The position numbers and the translations under genes were made by a program. From Sulfuriflexus sp032250955 (GTDB lineage: Bacteria > Pseudomonadota > Gammaproteobacteria > AKS1), in contig NZ_JAVVES010000001.1 of the NCBI RefSeq assembly GCF_032250955.1, forward strand, positions 26,800 through 90,799: 64,000 nucleotides of DNA, given 5' to 3'. Shown here in pieces: positions 19,945-28,640 of the stretch (within the stretch, counting starts at the first letter, position 1; the number at the start of each line of letters is the position of its first letter). Below the pieces are notes generated by a model. It ran no database searches, was not told where the DNA came from, and saw nothing but the letters and a program-made list of their open reading frames with translations.

Positions 19945-20661
19945 TTATTTTACCAGTGTACCTTCTTGCTCACCCCGAACAACACGCATCAGGGCACCAG
20001 GCCTGTTCATATTAAATACGCGCAAAGGCATATTCTGATCACGACACATCACAATCGCGGTGGCATCCATAACGCCGAGACGCTGATCAATGACCTGATC
20101 GTAGCTCAATGTATGATGGAAAACCGCATTTGCATCCTTGACCGGGTCGGCCGAGTAGACACCGTCGACCTTGGTCGCCTTGAGCATGACGTCTGCACCG
20201 ATTTCGATCGCCCGCAGGCTGGCAGCAGAATCTGTGGTAAAGAACGGATTGCCTGTACCGGCAGCGAAGATCACGATACGGCCCTTCTCAAGGTGGCGAA
20301 CCGCACGCCGACGAACATAGTCCTCACAGACTTCATTCATGCTCAGTGCCGACATTACCCGCACTTCCACAGCCATCTTTTCCAGGGCGTCCTGCATAGC
20401 CAGTGCATTCATCACCGTTGCCAGCATTCCCATATGATCGCCGGTTACACGGTCGATGCCGGACTCGGCGAGTCCGGCACCACGGAAGATATTACCACCG
20501 CCGATCACCATGCCGAGTTCTACACCGGCATCGATGACCTCTTTAACTTCACTGGCAACACGTTTGATAATAACCGGGTCAATACCATAATCGCCCTCGC
20601 CCATCAGGGCCTCACCGCTGAGTTTCAGCAGGATGCGTCTGGCTGGTTGCGATGGGCTCAT
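19945..20661 (-). CDS. pyrH: UMP kinase
   Basis: Phosphorylates UMP to UDP with ATP; a hexameric amino-acid-kinase-fold enzyme under GTP/UTP control. The N-terminus RILLKLSGEALMG is the nucleotide-binding motif; GGGNIFRGAGL and TVMNALAMQDALEK are UMP-site segments; the C-terminus carries VVRGEQEGTLV. 238 residues is normal. Only three bases separate it from tsf. Confidence 0.98.
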   Translation of the reverse strand: MSPSQPARRILLKLSGEALMGEGDYGIDPVIIKRVASEVKEVIDAGVELGMVIGGGNIFRGAGLAESGIDRVTGDHMGMLATVMNALAMQDALEKMAVEVRVMSALSMNEVCEDYVRRRAVRHLEKGRIVIFAAGTGNPFFTTDSAASLRAIEIGADVMLKATKVDGVYSADPVKDANAVFHHTLSYDQVIDQRLGVMDATAIVMCRDQNMPLRVFNMNRPGALMRVVRGEQEGTLVK

Positions 20662-20664
20662 CGC

Positions 20665-21546
20665 TTACTCGCCCTTGACCTGTGCCATGACTTCGTCGGC
20701 AAAGTTTTCGACTTTCTTCTCGATACCTTCACCTACTTCAAGCCGTGCGAAGCTCAGGACACTGGCGTTGTTGGCCTTCACCAGTTTTTCGACGGTCTGG
20801 TCAGGGTCCTTGACGAAAGGCTGACCGTAGAGGGCCTGTTCGTTGAGGAACTTGGCGATACGACCGCTGACCATCTTCTCGATAATCTCGGCTGGCTTGC
20901 CACTTTCCGCGGCCTGTGCAGTGAAGATTTCCTTTTCCTTTTCAACCAGCTCGGCAGGTACATCAGCCTGGGCAACACAAACCGGCTTGCTCGCCGCAAT
21001 GTGCATGGCGATGTCCCTGGCCAGCTCTTCACTGCCACCCTGCAGGTCAACCACCACGCCGATGCGCGCACCATGGGTATATACACCCAGGTGATCACCC
21101 TGACGCTTGATGATAATGCAGCGACGCACACTGATATTCTCGCCAATCTTGGCGATCAGGTTCTTACGTGCTTCATCAACCGTCTCGCCGCTGGCGATCT
21201 TCATGCCAGACAAGGCTTCAGCATCCGCTGCTTCACCCGCCAGCGCTGCAGCAGCGACGGCCGAGGTGAAAGCAAGGAAGTTTTCATCCTTGGCGACAAA
21301 GTCGGTTTCACTGTTGATTTCAACCATGGCGAGCGTTGCACCATCGTCACTGATAGCGATTTCGACCTTGCCATCAGCAGCGACGCGGCCCGCCTTTTTG
21401 TCGGCCTTGGCGGCGCCTGATTTGCGCATTGCCTCGATGGCGACATCGATATCGCCATCGGTTTCAACCAGTGCCTTCTTACATTCCATCATGCCTGCGC
21501 CAGTACGTTCGCGCAGTTCCTTAACAAGTGCTGCAGTAATTGCCAT
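20665..21546 (-). CDS. tsf: elongation factor Ts
   Basis: Nucleotide exchange factor for EF-Tu. 293 residues, starting with the conserved UBA-like region LVKELRERTGAGMMECKKAL; the TDFVAKDENF motif that inserts into EF-Tu is near residue 80. It lies 14 bases downstream of rpsB, the universal partner. Confidence 0.98.
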   Translation of the reverse strand: MAITAALVKELRERTGAGMMECKKALVETDGDIDVAIEAMRKSGAAKADKKAGRVAADGKVEIAISDDGATLAMVEINSETDFVAKDENFLAFTSAVAAAALAGEAADAEALSGMKIASGETVDEARKNLIAKIGENISVRRCIIIKRQGDHLGVYTHGARIGVVVDLQGGSEELARDIAMHIAASKPVCVAQADVPAELVEKEKEIFTAQAAESGKPAEIIEKMVSGRIAKFLNEQALYGQPFVKDPDQTVEKLVKANNASVLSFARLEVGEGIEKKVENFADEVMAQVKGE

Positions 21547-21560
21547 TGTCAGTTACTCCT

Positions 21561-22445
21561 TTACGCTTCAGACGCGTCGTCGGCCTTGGTAGCAGCCTTC
21601 TTCGCAGTCTTCTTGGTGGCGGCCTTCTTGCTGGCAGCCTTCTTTGCGGTTTTCTTGGTCGCAGCTTTCTTGGTGGCAGCCTTCTTAGTTACTTTCTTCT
21701 TGGCTGCTTCAGCGCCTTCATCAATTTCCACAAACTCGTTGGCAGGACCTTCGGTCTGGGCAACGGCACCACGGCCATCCATAATGGCATCGGCTATACA
21801 GCTGGTGTAAAGGGTAATAGCACGGATCGCGTCATCGTTACCGGGGACAACATAATCAATACCTTCAGGTGAGTTATTGGTATCAACCACACCGATAACC
21901 GGAATGCCAAGCTTGCGGGCTTCGCTAACAGCGATATTTTCATAACCAACATCAATGATGAACAGCGCATCAGGCAGGCCGCCCATGTTCTTGATACCGC
22001 CAAGACTGCGATCGAGCTTGTCCAGTTCACGCGACAGCGTCAGGGCTTCTTTCTTGGTCAGGCGTTGCATGCTGCCGTCTTCCTGCATTTGCTCGAGATC
22101 TTTCAAGCGCTTGATAGACTGGCGCACGGTCTTGTAGTTGGTAAGCATGCCACCCAGCCAGCGGTGGTTGACATAAGGCATGCCACAACGCTCTGCCTGT
22201 TCGCGGACGATTTTGGATGCCGCACGCTTGGTGCCGACAAACAGGATACGACCGCGGCTTGATGCCATACGCCCCAGGTAGTTCAGCGCGTCGTTAAACA
22301 GCGGCAGGGTCTTTTCAAGGTTGATGATGTGAATCTTGTTACGGTCTCCGAAGATGTACGGAGCCATTTGAGGATTCCAGAAACGGGTTTGGTGACCAAA
22401 GTGGACACCGGCCTCCAGCATGTCGCGCATGGAAACATTAGCCAT
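21561..22445 (-). CDS. rpsB: 30S ribosomal protein S2 with a lysine/alanine-rich tail
   Basis: Ribosomal protein of the small-subunit neck. The core (residues 1 to about 240) is standard: VSMRDMLEAGVHFGHQTRFW, KIHIINLEKT, RWLGGMLTNYKT, and VDTNNSPEGIDYVVPGNDDA. The last 48 residues (247-294) are unlike ordinary S2: alternating AATKK, TAKK and AASKK units with 18 lysines, ending ADDASEA, much like the tails of histone-H1-like proteins. The start at 22445 follows a GGAG ribosome binding site; a frame extension to 22493 is not conserved. E. coli S2 is about 241 residues, so the tail is an added feature. Confidence 0.97.
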   Translation of the reverse strand: MANVSMRDMLEAGVHFGHQTRFWNPQMAPYIFGDRNKIHIINLEKTLPLFNDALNYLGRMASSRGRILFVGTKRAASKIVREQAERCGMPYVNHRWLGGMLTNYKTVRQSIKRLKDLEQMQEDGSMQRLTKKEALTLSRELDKLDRSLGGIKNMGGLPDALFIIDVGYENIAVSEARKLGIPVIGVVDTNNSPEGIDYVVPGNDDAIRAITLYTSCIADAIMDGRGAVAQTEGPANEFVEIDEGAEAAKKKVTKKAATKKAATKKTAKKAASKKAATKKTAKKAATKADDASEA

Positions 22446-22462
22446 GTGATTTCTCCAGTTTA

Positions 22463-22496
22463 GGGTTGCGCCTCCACGTCTCCCATCTGCCAACCC
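22463..22496 (-). promoter_or_regulatory. possible rpsB 5' untranslated hairpin
   Basis: On the minus strand a GGGTTG...CAACCC stem closes a 22-base GC-rich loop and ends 17 bases before the rpsB start, just before a CTGGAG ribosome binding site. In E. coli and relatives the rpsB leader is a known S2 autoregulatory target. The hairpin is seen directly; its role here is inferred from that. Confidence 0.3.
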
Positions 22497-22509
22497 GATA
22501 CCCTTCTAT

Positions 22510-22515
22510 ATTATA
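22510..22515 (-). promoter_or_regulatory. possible -10 box for the rpsB-tsf gene run
   Basis: The minus strand reads TATAAT here, 65 bases before the rpsB start. The best -35-like hexamer upstream, TTGTCC at 22542-22537, is 21 bases away, longer than usual. This 306-bp divergent region between rpsB and map must hold the promoter of the long minus-strand run, so this is the best candidate, but not a strong one. Confidence 0.3.
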
Positions 22516-22681
22516 AGGAGAAGGACCCGGGCACCCGGACAAATGTGTCGAAACGTGTGCGGTTTAGTTTTATCCACCCGGGCCGAGACCCTGAGGTGAA
22601 CGTCGATTTGCCATTCAGGCGCGCGATTTATACCATAATCGACCACCCACGACAATTGGATTGGTCTGATAAGGCACAAAA

Positions 22682-22721
22682 TAAGGTCGAACTGGTGTAA
22701 AATCGACCAGATTCGACCTAA
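22682..22721. repeat. imperfect palindrome over the putative map promoter
   Basis: Left arm TAAGGTCGAACTGGT (22682-22696) and right arm ACCAGATTCGACCTAA (22706-22721) are inverted copies apart from one extra A and an end mismatch. The loop contains a -10-like TAAAAT at 22698-22703. The hexamer TCGACC or its complement occurs four times between 22639 and 22718. This could be an operator over the map-glnD promoter or simply a stable hairpin in the leader. Confidence 0.45.
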
Positions 22722-22752
22722 TCATGATGAAATCCGCAACCTGGCAAAATTT

Positions 22753-23520
22753 ATGAGTGTAACTATCAAGACCCCCGAAGAAATCGAAAAGATGCGTATT
22801 GCCGGTCGCCTGGCAGCCGATGTACTCCATATGATCCGTCCGCACGTCGTCCCTGGCATCACCACCGGCGAGCTCGACCGGATTTGCCATGATTACATCG
22901 TCAACGAACAACAGGCCATTCCCGCCCCGCTGAATTATCACGGCTTTCCGAAGTCCATCTGCACCTCGGTGAACCACCAGGTCTGTCACGGCATTCCCGG
23001 AGACAAGAAGCTGAAAAACGGTGATATCGTGAATATCGACATCACCGTAATCAAGGATGGCTATCACGGTGATACCAGCAAGATGTTCGGCGTCGGCAAG
23101 GTCAGTATCGGTGCCGAACGCATTATGCGCATCAGCCATGAGTGCATGCGAATCGGTATCGAAATGGTCAAACCCGGCATCCAGCTCGGTGATATTGGTC
23201 ACGCCATTCAGCAACACGCCGAAGCCAATAACTGTTCAGTGGTGCGTGAATATTGCGGACACGGGATTGGCGCCGAATTTCACGAAGACCCACAGGTGCT
23301 GCACTACGGCACCCCGGGCACGGGACTGGCGCTAGAAACAGGCATGACCTTCACCATTGAACCGATGATTAACATCGGTAAGCGTGAAGTCAAACTATTG
23401 CCGGATGACTGGACTGTCGTCACCCGCGATCGCAGCCTCTCGGCGCAGTGGGAGCATACCCTGCTGGTAACCGATGACGGTTTCGATGTGCTGACCCGTC
23501 GGCCTGAAGACGATATCTGA
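22753..23520 (+). CDS. map: methionine aminopeptidase, type I
   Basis: Removes the initiator methionine from nascent proteins when the second residue is small; a two-metal pita-bread enzyme. 255 residues. It shows ICTSVNHQVCHGIPG, the metal ligands in VNIDITVIKDGYHGDTSKMF (two aspartates), HGIGAEFHEDPQVLHY (His) and FTIEPMI (Glu). It is divergent from rpsB, as in E. coli, and glnD follows after nine bases. No clear ribosome binding site precedes the ATG. Confidence 0.98.
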   Translation: MSVTIKTPEEIEKMRIAGRLAADVLHMIRPHVVPGITTGELDRICHDYIVNEQQAIPAPLNYHGFPKSICTSVNHQVCHGIPGDKKLKNGDIVNIDITVIKDGYHGDTSKMFGVGKVSIGAERIMRISHECMRIGIEMVKPGIQLGDIGHAIQQHAEANNCSVVREYCGHGIGAEFHEDPQVLHYGTPGTGLALETGMTFTIEPMINIGKREVKLLPDDWTVVTRDRSLSAQWEHTLLVTDDGFDVLTRRPEDDI

Positions 23521-23529
23521 CAGCACTAC

Positions 23530-26175
23530 ATGCCAGAACTCCACATAACTTCCGAGCATATCGATGCCCTTGCGACGACAGCAGATAGCGCCGGCCGTAT
23601 CCGGCTCTATAAGGAAGTCCTTGAGGAGGCTCGTCAGCAACAACGACGGCAGTTCGAGCAGGGTCTGGATGCGGCCAGCCTGACCCGGCTACGTGCCGAC
23701 TCTATTGATAGCGTGCTAAAGCATGCCTGGCAGAACCTTGTCACGCAGCAGCAAACCGATGATGTCCCGGCCCTCGTTGCCGTCGGCGGTTATGGCCGCG
23801 CGGAGCTGCACCCCGGCTCGGATATCGACATCATGTTGTTATTGCCAGGCGATGACGACGTGCCCTGGCGAGAACGGCTCACGGCATTTCTGACCCTGCT
23901 CTGGGACATTGGCCTCGATGTCGGTCAGAGTGTGCGTTCTCTCCGTGACTGTATTGAACAGGCAGAAGCTGATATCACGGTCGCCACCAATCTCATGGAG
24001 GCCCGGCTTTTATCCGGCTCGCAAGAACTCTTCGACCACATGCGCACCGCAGTAGACGCGGAACACATCTGGCCGAGCCGTGATTTCTTTGCCGCCAAGT
24101 GGCAAGAACAGATAGCTCGCCATAACCGCTTTAATGACACCGCCTATAATCTGGAGCCCAATATAAAGGAAGGTCCGGGCGGCCTGCGTGACATCCAGAT
24201 GATCGGCTGGGTGGCCAAGCGACACTTCGGCGCCGAGACCCTGCGCGACCTCATCAGGCACGATTTTCTGACCGAAGAAGAGTATCAGCTTCTCACCCAC
24301 CATCAGGAGTTCCTCTGGCGGATCCGTTTTGCCCTGCACTTTCTGACCAATCGTCGCGAAGACAGGCTGCTCTTCGACTATCAGCGCGAAATCGCCGAAC
24401 AATTCGGCTTCACAGATGAAAAGCACCAGCTCGGTGTCGAAAAGTTCATGAAACAATACTACCGCAGCGTTTCCGAACTCAGCCGACTGAACGAAATGCT
24501 GCTGCAGCTGTTCCAGGAAGCGATTCTGTATGCCGATGAGCCGGGCGAACCGACAGTCATCAACAAACGCTTTCAGTCACGCAAGGGCTTTATCGAGGTA
24601 GTCAATGAGAATGTTTTCAAACGCTACCCGTTTGCCCTGCTCGAGATTTTCCTGTTACTCGAGCAGCACCCCGAACTCAAGGGCGTACGTGCGGAAACCA
24701 TCCGCCTCATCCGCGCCCATCATTATTTAATCGATGACGACTTCCGCAACGACCTGCGTTGTCGCAGCCTGTTCATGGAAATCATACGCCAGCCGCAAGG
24801 TGTGACCCACGAACTCCGTCGCATGCACAAGTACGGCATCCTCGGTGCCTACCTGCCGGTGTTTGCGAGAATCATCGGGCAGATGCAATACGATCTGTTC
24901 CACGTCTATACCGTGGATGAGCATACCCTGTTTGTCGTGCGTAACCTGCGGCGCATGACCGTACCTGAATTCAGCCATGAACTCCCGCATTGCAGCGAGA
25001 TAATTCGGCGCATACCCAAGCCGGAACTGCTCTACATTGCCGGCCTCTTCCATGACATCGCCAAGGGCCGCGGCGGCGACCATTCCGAACTCGGCGCCAG
25101 GGATGCCATAGACTTTTGCCATCAGCATGGCCTCAGCGAATACGACACCAATATTGTGGCCTGGCTGGTAAACCAGCACCTTCTCATGTCACGCGTTTCG
25201 CAACGCGAAGATATCAGTGACCCGGAGATCATTAACCGTTTTGCCGACACCGTTGGTAACCGCGACCGCCTGGATTATCTGTATTTGCTGACTGTCGCTG
25301 ATATGCGGGCGACCAGCCCGGATGTCTGGAACAGCTGGAAAGGCAGCCTGTTACGGGAGTTATATGACAATACCCGCAAGGCCTTGCGCAAACGCCTTGC
25401 CAGTATCGATGATGAGGAAGTCGCCAGGGATATTCGACAACAGGCGCTGGCCCGCATCAAGGATGCTGTGGATGCTGCTGAGCTAAATGCCCTCTGGGAT
25501 GAACTCAGTGATGATTATTTTCTGCGCTATTCGGTTAATGAAATCGTCAACCACGCACTGGCTATCCTTCATGAGGACAGCCATAACCTGCCGCTGATTC
25601 TTATTCATGATGCTATTGATTATGGTGGCAGTGAAATCTTTATTTACACCATAACCCGCAAAGGCCTGTTTGCCGCCATCACCTCGGTGCTTGACCAGCT
25701 GGGACTGAGTATTGTTGATGCGCGGATTATCCGTTCCAGTAAAAACCATTCTTTTGATTCCTATATCGTTCTGGAACAGGATGGCACCCGCATTACCCCG
25801 GGCAGGCGAACCGAGGAGATATACCAGACCCTGCGTGACGCCTTGACTCGCGACATAATCGGCGGCTTCGAGGTAACCCGCAGACTGCCCCGCCAGCACA
25901 AACACTTTGATGTGGAAACGCAGGTCAATTTCGATACCGACACGCGCAACATGCATACCGTGATGGAAGTTATTACCGCTGACCGCCCGGGCCTGCTGGC
26001 GGCAGTCGGTGAAGTTCTGCAACGCAACAATATTCGCCTGCATACGGCACGTATCACGACCTTTGGGCTGCGCGCCGAAGACCTGTTTTATATTACCGAT
26101 GATAACGACAACCCGTTATCCAACGCGCAACAAAAAGACCTGGCTGAGGCGGTCATCAAGCAACTTAACGACTGA
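23530..26175 (+). CDS. glnD: bifunctional uridylyltransferase/uridylyl-removing enzyme GlnD
   Basis: Primary nitrogen sensor: uridylylates PII proteins when glutamine is low and removes UMP when it is high. 881 residues in the standard order: nucleotidyltransferase domain with VGGYGRAELHPGSDIDIM (around residue 86), GlnE-linked helical region, HD hydrolase domain with FHDIAKGRGGDHSELGA (around residue 512), and two C-terminal ACT domains that bind glutamine (second begins near TADRPGLLAAVGEVL). It follows map by nine bases and is probably co-transcribed. Confidence 0.98.
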   Translation: MPELHITSEHIDALATTADSAGRIRLYKEVLEEARQQQRRQFEQGLDAASLTRLRADSIDSVLKHAWQNLVTQQQTDDVPALVAVGGYGRAELHPGSDIDIMLLLPGDDDVPWRERLTAFLTLLWDIGLDVGQSVRSLRDCIEQAEADITVATNLMEARLLSGSQELFDHMRTAVDAEHIWPSRDFFAAKWQEQIARHNRFNDTAYNLEPNIKEGPGGLRDIQMIGWVAKRHFGAETLRDLIRHDFLTEEEYQLLTHHQEFLWRIRFALHFLTNRREDRLLFDYQREIAEQFGFTDEKHQLGVEKFMKQYYRSVSELSRLNEMLLQLFQEAILYADEPGEPTVINKRFQSRKGFIEVVNENVFKRYPFALLEIFLLLEQHPELKGVRAETIRLIRAHHYLIDDDFRNDLRCRSLFMEIIRQPQGVTHELRRMHKYGILGAYLPVFARIIGQMQYDLFHVYTVDEHTLFVVRNLRRMTVPEFSHELPHCSEIIRRIPKPELLYIAGLFHDIAKGRGGDHSELGARDAIDFCHQHGLSEYDTNIVAWLVNQHLLMSRVSQREDISDPEIINRFADTVGNRDRLDYLYLLTVADMRATSPDVWNSWKGSLLRELYDNTRKALRKRLASIDDEEVARDIRQQALARIKDAVDAAELNALWDELSDDYFLRYSVNEIVNHALAILHEDSHNLPLILIHDAIDYGGSEIFIYTITRKGLFAAITSVLDQLGLSIVDARIIRSSKNHSFDSYIVLEQDGTRITPGRRTEEIYQTLRDALTRDIIGGFEVTRRLPRQHKHFDVETQVNFDTDTRNMHTVMEVITADRPGLLAAVGEVLQRNNIRLHTARITTFGLRAEDLFYITDDNDNPLSNAQQKDLAEAVIKQLND

Positions 26176-26200
26176 GTGCTGATCCCGGCCGCGCCGAACC

Positions 26201-26551
26201 TTAAATATCCGCACCCAGTTTACGTGCAAAGACCTTGATCGCTTCAACCTCATGATACGGTGCCGATGCAGCCTGCGGTGCGGCCAGGTATTGCTGCCAT
26301 GCATTCCACTGCATGGCAAGGTCTGTGTCACTGCAACTCAGTAACCTGATAACCGTCCGCCCGACTTTCCAGGGTCCCTCGCCCTGTAACCTGCCTGTTA
26401 TTACATGTGCCGCGGCCGGACCGGTTTCGAACCAGTAAGGCTCAAAACACAGAATACCGTCCGGATGCGGAAAAACCTCTGTCATGAGACGTAAGGTATT
26501 GTCTGGATAGTGTACGACCAGCGGGGCGGTAACCGTAAAGAGATCAGTCAT
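26201..26551 (-). CDS. conserved hypothetical protein, 116 residues
   Basis: Not assigned to a known function. The protein is a short soluble alpha/beta-looking polypeptide with no signal peptide, membrane helix or cysteine cluster; aromatic-rich segments such as CFEPYWFETGP and WNAWQQYLA are its most distinct parts. It is convergent with glnD, with 25 bases between the stops. Codon use resembles its neighbours, and small proteins of this look occur near glnD in other proteobacteria, so I think it is a real gene. Confidence 0.75.
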   Translation of the reverse strand: MTDLFTVTAPLVVHYPDNTLRLMTEVFPHPDGILCFEPYWFETGPAAAHVITGRLQGEGPWKVGRTVIRLLSCSDTDLAMQWNAWQQYLAAPQAASAPYHEVEAIKVFARKLGADI

Positions 26552-26655
26552 CCGCTGATCCTAAAAGAATGTGTGGCGGCTGCATAGCCATGTTTCCCCG
26601 GGCGCAATCACGATCCTGCTGATTAACCCGTTAGTTTGTTAACGGCATCACCAGC

Positions 26656-26981
26656 GGGGTCGGAGTCGCCGTCCAATCCACCGGGGTCGGAGTCGCCGTC
26701 TACAGGTACTCTTGACCTGGTTGCCAACGTCGTAGCTCGTTGTTCCAGCGAACCATCACACTCGCGCGACTCCGACCCCTTACCTCCAATCCACCGGGGT
26801 CGGAGTCGCTGCCTACAGGTACTCTTGACCTGGTTGCCAGCGTCGTAGCTCGTTGTTCCAGCGAACCATCACACTCGTGCGACTCCGACCCCTTACCTCC
26901 GACCCCTTACCTCTTGACCTGGTTGCCAACGTCGTGGCTCGTTGTTCCAGCGAACCATCACACTCGCGCGACTCCGACCCC
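26656..26981. repeat. degenerate array of 97-bp inverted-repeat elements
   Basis: Two complete units, 26683-26779 and 26796-26892, each 97 bp, start GGGGTCGGAGTCG and end with the inverted CGACTCCGACCCC. A lone left end stands at 26656-26668 and a unit lacking its left end at 26912-26981. Between units is a TTACCTCCAATCCACC linker. Internal sequence is nearly identical between units, implying recent tandem duplication. A single diverged copy of the same length lies at 56159-56255. No transposase is nearby, so this is a non-autonomous, MITE- or REP-like family. Short open frames inside it are not considered genes. Confidence 0.9.
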
Positions 26982-27046
26982 TTATCCTAATATGTCGGCG
27001 AACCGCTCCGGATACCTAATATTATCTATAAATCCGTTGATTTATG

Positions 27047-27066
27047 TAATGATAATCATTATCATT
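27047..27066 (+). promoter_or_regulatory. Fur box upstream of the di-haem peroxidase-like gene
   Basis: TAATGATAATCATTATCATT matches the ferric uptake regulator consensus (GATAATGATAATCATTATC, three NAT(A/T)AT units) very closely and is nearly palindromic. It lies 69 bases before the ATG of the downstream haem protein gene, in a position to block its promoter when iron is plentiful. Confidence 0.85.
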
Positions 27067-27134
27067 CGTATTCTCTGAGGGAAGGTCAGGGCAGAAAGGG
27101 TTTATGTTATTACTCCTCCACAGGTATTTTAATC

Positions 27135-28640
27135 ATGAATTACAGCTACATACTCATCGCTTCACTTGGCCTCGGCTTGATTGCCAGCCACCTGCAGGCA
27201 GAAGACGAGATCGTCCCCGCGGAGGAAATACTCGGCGAGCGCCTGTTTCTGGAAACGCGCTTCGCACAGAGCTACATGAACAACCCCGCCCAGGCGGATC
27301 CGGTACTCGACAAGACCGCGACCTTGCAGGGTATGCGGCCCGGCCCTTTCAAGGGCACCAACATGAGCTGCCGTGCCTGCCACATGGTTGATGAGCACAA
27401 GGACACAGCCATGGCGGGTATGCGAACCTATGCCGATTTTGCCCGCCGCAGCCCCGTCCCTGCTCGTGAAGACAGGCAAGCCACTGCAGTCAGAAATTCC
27501 CAGTCACTGGTAGGCATCAATCGGCAAAAAGACACGGTCTTCCATCACGATGGGGAGTTCCCGACACTTCAGGACCTGGTTCGGGCCACCTTCACCGGCC
27601 GAAACATGGGCTGGCTAGCCGGTGAAGAAAAACAGGCCGAGCAGCACATTGCCGCTGTCATTCGCGGCGATGACGGCAAAGGCGCGCTGGCCAGGGAATT
27701 CGGCGGCAGTTATACGAATGCGCTGGGAGGCCGGGTAGGCGACAGCGTGTTGCCGGCGCAATATCGTCTTGATGTAAGCGAGGCCAGTGACACCGAAATC
27801 CTCGATGCTGTTGCCGAGCTCGTCACCGTTTACATCAGCGCACTGGACTTCAGCCGTGATGAACAGGGCCATTATAACGGCTCAGCCTACGATGCCTTCC
27901 TGGCAAAAAACCAACTGCCGCGTCGCCCGCAACAGGGTGAATCCGATAAGGCCTATGCGCAACGCTTGCATAAGGCCATGCAATCACTTGCTGCAGTGGC
28001 GTATGTCGGCGGCAAGGACGGCAAGCTTGCATTACACGAGCAGGCATTCCGCTTTGCCGGGCAGGAACTGGCCGGTATGCGGATTTTCTTTGGCAAAGGC
28101 AACTGCGTCAGCTGCCATACGCCGCCGACTTTTAGTGATTATAATTTTCATAATACGGGTGTCAGCCAGACGGCTTATGATGCACTGCATGGACAGGGTG
28201 CATTTATGCAACTTGCCATACCCGGGACGGTTGATCCTGATCAGCACTATCGGGATATCGCAGCCAAAGACAGGCCCGGCTATACCGATCTGGGCATCTG
28301 GAATATCCTCGGCAACCCGGCCACCTCGTTGATGCACCAAAACGTATTACGAAAGCGTTTGTGCGCCAGTGCCTGCGAACCCAATATGGCCATGGCGAAA
28401 AGCATTGCTGCCTTCAAGACACCCCTGCTCCGTGACCTCGGCCATAATGCGCCGTATATGCATGATGGCAGCAAGGATACACTTGAAGATGTCCTCGCCC
28501 ATTATGTACAAGTAGCCCATCTTGCTCGCGCAGGGAAACTGCGCAACAGCTCCGCGGATATCGAGGCCGTCAGCCTGACAGCCAGCGACATCAAACCACT
28601 CGCGGCCTTCTTGCGCGCACTCAATGAAGATTATGAATAA
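27135..28640 (+). CDS. di-haem cytochrome c peroxidase / MauG-MbnH-like protein
   Basis: Periplasmic c-type haem protein of 501 residues. A signal peptide ends after LQA (residue 22). Two CXXCH haem sites are seen: CRACH (about residue 79) and CVSCH (about residue 325), each in its own cytochrome domain, the layout of bacterial CCP and MauG/MbnH enzymes. TLEDVLAHYVQVAHL and FKTPLLRDLGHNAPYMHDGS, near the end, are typical of the family. The Fur box upstream points to induction under iron limitation. Substrate cannot be told: peroxide reduction or oxidation of a partner protein are both possible. Confidence 0.88.
   Translation: MNYSYILIASLGLGLIASHLQAEDEIVPAEEILGERLFLETRFAQSYMNNPAQADPVLDKTATLQGMRPGPFKGTNMSCRACHMVDEHKDTAMAGMRTYADFARRSPVPAREDRQATAVRNSQSLVGINRQKDTVFHHDGEFPTLQDLVRATFTGRNMGWLAGEEKQAEQHIAAVIRGDDGKGALAREFGGSYTNALGGRVGDSVLPAQYRLDVSEASDTEILDAVAELVTVYISALDFSRDEQGHYNGSAYDAFLAKNQLPRRPQQGESDKAYAQRLHKAMQSLAAVAYVGGKDGKLALHEQAFRFAGQELAGMRIFFGKGNCVSCHTPPTFSDYNFHNTGVSQTAYDALHGQGAFMQLAIPGTVDPDQHYRDIAAKDRPGYTDLGIWNILGNPATSLMHQNVLRKRLCASACEPNMAMAKSIAAFKTPLLRDLGHNAPYMHDGSKDTLEDVLAHYVQVAHLARAGKLRNSSADIEAVSLTASDIKPLAAFLRALNEDYE

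Noticed and set aside
19966..21420. 484-codon plus-strand open frame across pyrH and tsf
   Set aside because: Spans two conserved genes on the other strand; composition shadow only.
26656..26981. CRISPR array
   Set aside because: Units have terminal inverted repeats, are about 97 bp with near-identical interiors, lack unique spacers, and no cas genes are present.
26636..27078. Small genes predicted in the repeat array
   Set aside because: They are translations of the repeat elements themselves, without ribosome binding sites or family similarity.
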